Positions 57,401-64,000 of a DNA stretch of 64,000 bases are shown piece by piece. Where the stretch lies: the NCBI GenBank assembly GCA_942159475.1, contig OW804094.1:126528755-126592754 (forward strand). Reading direction: 5' to 3'. The notes below the pieces were generated by a model, which did no database searches, had not been told where the DNA came from, and saw only the letters and a program-made list of their open reading frames with translations. Position 1 is the first letter of the stretch. Each line of letters opens with the position of its first letter. The position numbers and the translations under genes are program-made. The stretch comes from Sthenelais limicola. Taxonomy: Eukaryota > Annelida > Polychaeta > Phyllodocida > Sigalionidae.

Positions 57401-60400
57401 CAATATTAGGGGAATGATGTGTAGAGACATCTATCTAAGTGTTCTCACGGGCCCTGGAGCTAACGGAGCCGCCTATCCCTGTCGGGGAAAAGGCGGTCTC
57501 AGATCATAACTGAAGTGAGATTCCCGATATTTCCGTTAGTCTTTAGCATTGAGTCAATGGAACTCACGGAAATCCCCGAGTGCCTTCGCTGAAGAACTCC
57601 GGGAAGGGTGCAGCAGGTGGCCCCTTGGACTGACCTAGTTACCCACTGTTAGTTAGGCCGCACTGTTGTACATACACACATGGTCCTTATACGACATGTG
57701 CGCGTTAAAGGGTATCAAGCAAGATTATTACACATCATTTTTATTTTGATTTCTTCATCTACTCATATTTCCGTATGTATCTCCCAGTCGCAATTTGATG
57801 TTGATGCTAATACAATGCTAAAGAAACACAATTTATATGAGCAAATATGTGCAGAAAGCCAACGCCCCCTCACCCTCACCCATCCAAATCTGTGATGTCA
57901 TGAGAGGTATAACAATATTTTGCTCAGAGACAGAGTGACCTGACTAATTAATAACATATAGGGAGCTTATCAAAGTCACCCCCTTCAAGTCACTCACTTG
58001 ATGGTTTCACCCCCCACTGAGCTTAGCTCCTGGGACAGACCAACAGCTGCTGCTAATCTGTATGCTTTGAAGACCCAAATGGACATTGAGATTAGGCGGT
58101 TTGGTGATGTGGCACCATGCAGAGCTGTCACATAATTGTGGTTAGTCCCAATTAAGATAGAATTCCATGTGTTGAGGAATGGCTTGAAATTTGTGAATGC
58201 ACATGTAAATAACTTTTTCTTTGCCCTAGAAATCATGTCTACAATTCACTTATGAATTACCCATTTATATGAGATGAAGCTACACTTGTGCTTATAATAC
58301 TGTAGGTATTGGAGCTTAAAACATGAAGGCTTTCCTTGAGAAATGAAGGGTTTTCTATCATAAGTGGCCTTTCAGTATATCTTTAGTACAGGACCCATGC
58401 ATGACCAGATGTGCCAGTACCGCTGGTGACGTCACATATCTCTATGTTTTGGCTGGATATAGCTCCAGTGGCACCCTGCTGTGATTTTTCTATCTCACCA
58501 CTTTAACCGGCTATCTTTATATTAAATTATCAAATAAACTTTTAAGTTGTGAGAGGAGGTTAATCACATTAATAGGAACTAATATAAAGTGGAAAGTTGC
58601 CCTAAACTTGCTTGATACCCTTTAATATACCTCCCATTGGACCTTGGAAAATCTTCAGATTATTTTACCATACCCAACTTGCATCCCTGAGTAGTTTGCC
58701 CTCAGTGGTGTGTAATGGACCTCAACCTTAGTTAAGTATGTCACTGGTCCTGAGTTCTTCGTCTGAACTCGTGCCTTTTTCTGCGTTATTGCATTCCATC
58801 ATTTTCACCATTTCAATTTTTACAAAAATTATATCCATAGTTTATGTCCCAGTTCGAACAGCTACCTATTATCAGAGATTTTTTATACACATACCTACAC
58901 CCGTATTTGTAACTCCCTTGTCACCTTTGGCCTGAAATATCTGTATTTCATGCACTCACAATACACTAGATGGCGCCACTGTGTGTTTCTGTGGCTAAAA
59001 TCTTTCCAACATTTTCCACTAAATCCGAAAAAGACCTATAGTATAACTTCACCGTAATAATTGCCTGAAGGCCTACAACTTCTATCCATAACTCGATCTT
59101 AATCATGACTTTGCCATTTTTTTCGCGTAGGTTTGCTGGCCAAGAAGGCTGTAGAAGCTGGACTGACAGTATCGCCCTACATCAAGACCAGCCTGTCCCC
59201 CGGCAGCGGCGTTGTTACGTACTACTTACGTGAGAGTGGAGTTACTGACTACCTACAAAAGTTGGGGTGAGCCATAGAATTAAACTGGATATTTTGTACA
59301 GTTTATACTTTATGATTTGAGTACTGTAACGACCTTTTTATTCTTTTTAAAATGTATTTTTTTCTGATCCGCTATATTTTGCCAGGGAGGTATAATGTAT
59401 GCAACTCATGTTTTGGGGGTTTTTTTGACATATTTTTATTCAGGACAATAAGTGTGCTGGCATATGCCATAGCAAAAAAGATGTGTAACTGTTATCTGAA
59501 CTTGCAATTTCTGCCAAATACATTTTCATTAAAAAACATAATTCACATTATTTTCCTGTCCCTTCTCAGCTTTGACATCGTCGGCTATGGCTGCATGACA
59601 TGTATTGGAAACAGTGGACCCCTCGATGATAACGTATCGCAAGCTATAGAAAAGGTATACCTTTAAGAAAATGTTTTTATATATGTAGATGAGTCTTTAG
59701 TTGTATAGCTTTTATAAGTGTGGAGAATGGAAGAGTTGTTTAACTTCAAAAAAGAAATAGAAAAAAATGAAGTGATTTAAATTCTTTTGTTTGGGTAGGG
59801 GTTAAACAAATTTTGTGTTCTCACTAATAATATGCTTGAACTTCGGGTGATGTATCACTCCTACCCAAACAAAAGAATTTGAATCACTTTAAAAAAGAAA
59901 TGGTTCAACCTTTAGATATGTAACCTTAATCTTTAGTGTATATCTAACTGCTGAATCTGATTTCTTTATTTTTCTCATTTATAAAGATGTTATCCTTTCC
60001 GGTGGTTCTGCTTCGTTATTCACTGAATAAATGCTACCCACTTGGGAGGGAAAGAACTTTTTCTCAGTGCCCGTGGGTTTTCTGTACTCGTGAGTGGGAA
60101 AGTAAAATATTTATTAATATTAAAAGTTTTTAAATTAGAATGTGTTTGCTTCTCCTAGGGTGACCTTGTCACATGTGGAATCCTGTCTGGCAACAGGAAC
60201 TTCGAGGGCCGCGTGCACCCCCTAACGCGGGCTAACTACCTGTGCTCGCCGCCTCTAGTCATCGCTTATGCTCTTGCTGGCACTGTTAAAATTGACTTCG
60301 AGACTGAACCATTGGGTACGTACCCTGTATTCAATTGCATAATTCAATTCTTTGTTTGTCTTGGAAAATATAGATAAAGAGTAGGTGTCACAATACAATA

Positions 60401-63400
60401 TAGCATATGATAGTGGGTGATCAAGTGTCCGCCTGGTCCTTCTTACAGCAAACAGAGCTATACATATGAATATATATCTGCAGCAATGTATGTAGACAGC
60501 ATGAAGCCAATAGGCTTATGTAATGCATTCATTAAGTTAGAATTAATTATATATGGAAGAATTAACGTGGAAATATTACTAATAACTCGGAAATGATTAA
60601 TATAGAATATAATGATATTAATTATGCGTCATTACCGCATCATATTATATGATCAATTTATTGAAGAGAAATGAAATGAAAATGTGCGCGTGACATAATT
60701 AATACTTTGATTGAATCAAGTCGATGATAGAATGCGCCGTAGTGACTCTTAATTGACCCCAAAATTTCTTTGTTTAGGCAACAATGCTGAGGGTAAGCCT
60801 GTCTTCCTGAGGGACATCTGGCCCACAAGGAGTGAGGTCCAAGTAAGTTTTAAACTTCATTTCTGGTTATTCTTTTGCTTGTATATAAGTTCAAGTACAT
60901 GCTCTGGTTTATTTTGTTAAATACATGACTGAGCGAAAGAAGACTATGAATTAACGCAATCTTTATTTTTTATTATTTATTTTCCAGGCGGTGGAAAGAG
61001 AGTTCGTCATTCCAGGAATGTTTAGAGATGTATATTCCAAAATCCAGGTATTTATCAATTTTCTTAAGCTATGTAAAAAAGATAACCGAAAGCCGGATGT
61101 CAAAATCAAGTGTGCTTTTCGTCTACTTGTTCCCATATTTAGCCCAATAATATGAATTTATTATGTTTTCTAGACTGGCAATGAAAGGTGGAATGCTCTT
61201 GATGCTCCATCTGAAATGCTCTTCCCATGGGATCCCAAATCTTCATACATCAAATCGCCACCATTCTTCGAAACAATGGTAGGTATTGGCATTCGGTCCC
61301 ATTAGTGTGTTTCCTTTCTCGCCCTGGTATGAGCAAATATATACGAAAGTATACATGTAGTATTAAAACTAAAAAGGGGCAAAGAGCATTTCTAGAAAAT
61401 ATCAGTACAAAGGATTGTATAGCAAATAAAATCAACTGGATGCATCATGGCAAATAATCTGTACTGTGTTATACATTTACTAATTTGTTCAAATTATGTT
61501 GTGTGTCGGAGACGGAACAAAAAGAATGTATTTATTTATTAATGTTAATTTTATTGTTATAAGGGTAAAACCCTGCACCCAGTTTGGGGCTTTAAAAAGA
61601 TCAGCAAACTAGGTGGGCCCCTGTATCTTCTTTATAGTCATGGTGATTCCGTCAAATCAACCATTGGTTAATTCCATTTGTACAATTGTCCCACCTTATT
61701 ATACAGACGAGAGACCTGCCTACTATAGAGCCTATCAAGGACGCCTATGCCTTACTCAACCTCGGTGACTCGGTTACCACCGACCATATCTCCCCAGCTG
61801 GAAGCATTGCCCGTAACAGTCCAGCAGCCAGATTCCTCTCCCGCCTTGGGTATGCCCTCTATGTTTTATACTAGTGTAAACTCTAGAAGTTTCATTATTA
61901 TAGTTTCAGAACTTTTAGATTCGTCATCTCATTACAGATTATAATCAAGGACGTATTATACCTCCCTCTTGTAAGCAAAATGTTTTTACATTCAATGCCA
62001 AATCAATATGGCTTTGACAGATTTTTATAATTCATACATATCTTTTCTTTCTTCCACTATTCGACAAAAATGAGATGTTCTTATGGAATTTAATGCAGGA
62101 CTTACCTATACCTTGTATAAACTTTAGTAAAAAAAAATATCATTGCTATCCGCGTGACTTTGTATCCCTTGGTGAACGGAATAATGACCAGAGATTTAGA
62201 ATAGCTTGTCAGTAAAAATTACCTTTTCTCTTTGTATAGCCTTTCCCCGCGTGAATATAATTCCTATGGCTCACGTCGGGGTAACGATGATATCATGGCC
62301 CGCGGAACATTTGCCAATATTCGCCTTCTCAATAAGTTCATCGGAAAGCCAGGACCCAAAACGGTGCACGTCCCCTCTGGTGATAAGGTATGTAAATTTA
62401 TATATATATATGGATCTCCAGTGTTATAAGCTAGAAAGAAGCCTAAGCACTCCCCTTCTTTTGATATATTCTAGCTGCGGTGCAATAGCGCATTCTAGAC
62501 TCAATACTTCAAGCGGCTTCAAGTGCCATTTCACCTCCCCAAACTATCTAGAATAGTTCTAAGATTCATCCTATTTTTTATTTTTTTCCCTCTTAGTTAG
62601 AAAACGATTCATGTTGGAAGACCTGGAAACCGTTTTTCCCAGCAATCTCTAAACCAACCATTTTGAGCAGTCTCAAATAAACAATTCTTTCAATTCAATT
62701 CAATTCCATTCTAACCCAGTTCAAGTAATCAACGGCCTATGTAATGATTATATATATGCACGTTTGCTAGTGATCAAAAAGAGTACCGGAATTTGGAGTT
62801 ATCTTCCCCAGACTATGTTTAGTATCGAATCCCTATGTGTAACAAGGGAGACTGATATAGCTACTTTAGCGATGAATTATGAAATAACTTAAATGTCCTA
62901 CACTTTGCCTTATTAGATGGATGTGTTCGATGCTGCCATACGCTACAAGACCGACAAGCAATCAGTCATTGTCCTCGCTGGCAAAGAGTATGGCTCAGGA
63001 TCTTCCAGAGACTGGGCAGCAAAAGGACCCTGGATATTGGTAAGTGGAATTAAAGAGGGTATAATTATATATCCATCGGGTGAAAGCTCTCTGGTGAAGT
63101 TCATTCAATACATATTTCAATCAACCTCCTACATAATTTACGGTTTTAATAAAAAAAGGATGCGTTACGTTGTACAAATAATTCGGTTCTAATATTTTTT
63201 GTGAATTACGTCGCATGTTTTTGTAGGAAAAATAAATTGTTATATGGAACATTTTGCTTGATATCATATGTTACGTTACGTTTTCCCGCCATGTTTTGTG
63301 GAACTTCTTTCGAGCGTATGTTTGTATATTAGAGATACGGATTATGTTTACGTCTAGGTTAGACTTGCTGAACCTCCCTATTCTTATCTATTCACCCTAG

Positions 63401-64000
63401 GCTTTTCTATGTTTCGTTATCTTTTGAAAACTGGCTATATTTCATATTATTCTCGAGATATACAATAAAGGACTAATATCTTTGTGTTATTTCTGTCGTA
63501 AAATGTATATTATATCACGAGAGGGTTGAGGCGAGCGGTGGGACAGTGGTCTCATGTGGAGGTCTCATGTGGGCACCCACCGCTCCACCCCAGTGATGGC
63601 TATCTGTCACCTTAATGCCACATTAAAGATCCATTGCTTTTATTCGGAAAGCATAGGGATATCACCTATAGATGGTAGTATACTAAACCCAGGAGTTAGA
63701 GGTATATACGAAGAATCTTCCCTGGCTGAACTAAGCAGCCTGGTACTACAATAATACTGATATAATGTTTATGAACTCACAATGTATGGTATGTGGATCA
63801 TATTTCTAACAGGGCATCAAAGCTGTGATCGCTGAGAGCTACGAGAGGATCCACCGTAGTAACCTTATTGGCATGGGAATCGTTCCACTCCAGTACCAAG
63901 ACGGAGAAACAGCAGAGAGCCTGGGCCTTGCCGGTACAGAGACCTTCTCCATAGACCTTCCAGCAGATGTCAAGACTCGACAGCTTGTCGAGGTCAAAGT
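39481..64000 (+). CDS. ACO1: Cytosolic aconitase / iron regulatory protein with an IRP2-type insert exon (3-prime end outside window)
   Basis: Family role: citrate-isocitrate isomerisation with a [4Fe-4S] cluster, or binding of iron-responsive elements in mRNA when the cluster is lost. Exons: 39481-39496, 40756-40851, 48526-48694, 50064-50201, 52115-52276 (cassette), 53532-53601, 53910-54093, 54645-54784, 55376-55547, 55895-55995, 56364-56492, 57063-57210, 59131-59266, 59570-59654, 60159-60315, 60778-60842, 60988-61047, 61174-61278, 61707-61849, 62240-62387, 62917-63039, 63813-64000 (runs off). In-frame throughout; 911 residues so far (857 without the cassette), about 37 expected beyond the edge. 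Cluster ligands Cys496 (ITSCTN), Cys562 and Cys565 (GCMTC) are kept, as are Ser837 and Arg839 (GSSRDW); all sit exactly 59 positions after their human IRP1 counterparts. The first coding exon is only 16 nt. Confidence 0.95.
40342..40383. repeat. 42-bp near-perfect palindrome
   Basis: Arms 40342-40362 and 40363-40383 are reverse complements with one mismatch and no loop. In intron 1 of the aconitase/IRP gene. Could extrude as a cruciform or be a collapsed foldback element. Confidence 0.85.
40609..40660. repeat. (TG)n then (TGG)n then G18 microsatellite
   Basis: A TG run from about 40609 to 40630, three TGG units, then 18 consecutive G (40638-40655). About 95 bases before coding exon 2 of the IRP gene on the sense strand. 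Potential G-quadruplex close to the splice acceptor. Confidence 0.9.
41738..41758. repeat. Poly-G run (21 G)
   Basis: Twenty-one consecutive G on the plus strand in IRP intron 2. Likely unstable in length and difficult to sequence accurately. Confidence 0.9.
48061..48298. mobile_element. Inverted-repeat element (GGGTCAGATTTTC family) in IRP intron 2
   Basis: 238 bp, left end TGGGTCAGATTTTCAGAAAA, right end the reverse complement with few changes, ending GAAAATGTGACCCA. Ends 228 bases before coding exon 3. Non-coding and so non-autonomous. Confidence 0.8.
50501..50590. mobile_element. 90-bp foldback element
   Basis: Ends AAGGGCCTAGTCCACTAA (50501 on) and TTAGTGGACTAGGCCCTTT (to 50590) are inverted repeats; TTAA or TTTAA occurs at each edge. 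In IRP intron 4, upstream of the cassette exon. Confidence 0.75.
51248..51370. mobile_element. 123-bp foldback element
   Basis: Ends TGGGTCGCAAGG and CCTTGTGACCCA are inverted repeats with one mismatch, and inner segments rich in GTCGC/GCGAC also pair. No clear target duplication. IRP intron 4. Confidence 0.65.
52115..52276 (+). CDS. IRP2-type insert, 54-codon cassette exon of the aconitase/IRP gene
   Basis: A separate exon encoding residues about 140-193, placed between the domain-1 block ending HSVQVDVAR and the block [14 protein letters not shown], the same point at which vertebrate IRP2 differs from IRP1. It carries PNPGGG near its start and CPFH near its end; both are present in vertebrate IRP2 inserts (known from memory). 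CP with a His two residues on is the proposed heme-regulatory motif. Four cysteines: 155, 170, 173 (CAKC) and 185 (CPFH). The middle is Gly/Ala/Ser-rich and shorter than the 73-residue vertebrate insert. The acceptor is strong (GTGTGTTCCAG); the donor CAAGG/GTTCGT is weak. Both flanking introns are phase 2, so exclusion also keeps frame. The weak point is the donor: GTAGTT four bases on would break the frame. Confidence 0.82.
53838..53876. repeat. (CATT)n microsatellite
   Basis: About ten CATT units, 33 bases ahead of coding exon 7 of the IRP gene (counting the cassette as exon 5). Confidence 0.95.
54203..54270 (+). ncRNA. Hammerhead ribozyme-like motif with downstream AATAAA (Penelope-like terminus)
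   Basis: Helix I ATTCC (54203-54207) pairs perfectly with GGAAT (54239-54243). Core CTGATGA (54208-54214), helix II GGAT/ATCC, core GAAAC (54231-54235), cleavage triplet GTA (54236-54238). The stem III bases ACGT have no loop but are self-complementary, which suits a dimeric hammerhead of the kind reported for Penelope-like elements and retrozymes. AATAAA follows at 54265-54270. In an intron of the IRP gene, sense orientation. No retroelement ORF is attached. Confidence 0.65.
55560..55709. repeat. Tandem repeat, 51-bp unit, about 3 copies
   Basis: Units begin near 55562, 55613 and 55664, with the shared core GTTGGTAACCCTAG-TTTAACCACC. Begins just after the exon 9 donor of the IRP gene. Because 51 is a multiple of three, a spurious frame runs through it. 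Confidence 0.85.
57281..58689. mobile_element. CAGGGATG-family transposon, copy 3, carrying a nested element
   Basis: Left end CAGGGATGCAAGT (57281 on), right end ACTTGCATCCCTG (to 58689), perfect 6-bp target duplication AGTAGT (57275-57280, 58690-58695). Total 1409 bp, of which 57705-58625 is a second inverted-repeat element. No transposase ORF seen. In the intron ahead of coding exon 13 of the IRP gene. Confidence 0.85.
57705..58625. mobile_element. Nested TTAA-flanked inverted-repeat element
   Basis: Perfect 19-bp inverted ends: TTAAAGGGTATCAAGCAAG (57705-57723) and its reverse complement (58607-58625). If TTAA is the target duplication, the class would be Kolobok- or piggyBac-like; TIRs starting AGGG do not look like piggyBac. 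Non-coding. It sits inside the older CAGGGATG element. Confidence 0.75.
59770..59890. mobile_element. Short foldback element in an IRP intron
   Basis: Left arm 59770-59800 and right arm 59860-59890 are inverted repeats of about 30 bp (AATTCTTTTGTTTGGGTAGG and its complement, one difference) around a 60-base centre. Between coding exons 14 and 15. Confidence 0.8.

Overview
The window is animal nuclear DNA: four spliced, intron-rich genes with metazoan orthologues, AT-rich introns of about 0.1 to 8 kb with GT/AG borders, and metazoan-type mobile elements (a tyrosine-recombinase retrotransposon, Penelope-like 3-prime ends, small inverted-repeat transposons). Protein similarity and the transposon mix point to an invertebrate, probably marine. 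I cannot fix the phylum from sequence alone. Gene models were built by eye from conserved protein blocks, reading phase and splice signals; all four stay in frame across every junction.

Layout. (1) 1-12920, plus strand: a vasculin (GPBP1-type) gene, eleven coding exons, with the start codon probably just left of the window. Its 5.9-kb intron 6 carries a structurally intact Ngaro/PAT-like retrotransposon (5131-10674, minus strand) with Gag, RT-RNaseH and tyrosine recombinase ORFs and split direct repeats identical between copies. (2) 12921-22002: vasculin 3-prime UTR and spacer with a tandem repeat and small transposons. (3) 30886-22003, minus strand: SLC30A7/ZnT7 zinc transporter, 11 exons, 372 aa. 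(4) 31380-34862, plus strand: RNF170 ubiquitin ligase, 5 exons, 264 aa, head to head with ZnT7 across a 493-bp shared promoter region. (5) 34863-39480: spacer. (6) 39481-64000, plus strand, running off the right edge: cytosolic aconitase / iron regulatory protein, 22 coding exons seen, 911 residues so far.

Most notable observation. The aconitase/IRP gene keeps an IRP1-type catalytic core (three Fe-S cysteines, active-site Ser and Arg) but also carries, at the position where vertebrate IRP2 has its specific insert, a separate 54-codon cassette exon (52115-52276) with the IRP2-like blocks PNPGGG and CPFH, the latter being the Cys-Pro heme-regulatory motif. The cassette is flanked by two phase-2 introns and has a weak donor site, so including or skipping it keeps the frame. 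One gene could therefore make both IRP2-like and IRP1-like proteins.

Other items: a complete hammerhead-ribozyme-like motif (54203-54243) and a decayed relative (182-223), both followed by AATAAA as in Penelope-like element termini; a DNA-transposon family with CAGGGATG termini and perfect 6-bp target duplications at three sites; a nested TTAA-flanked element; a second inverted-repeat family; and several palindromes and homopolymer tracts.
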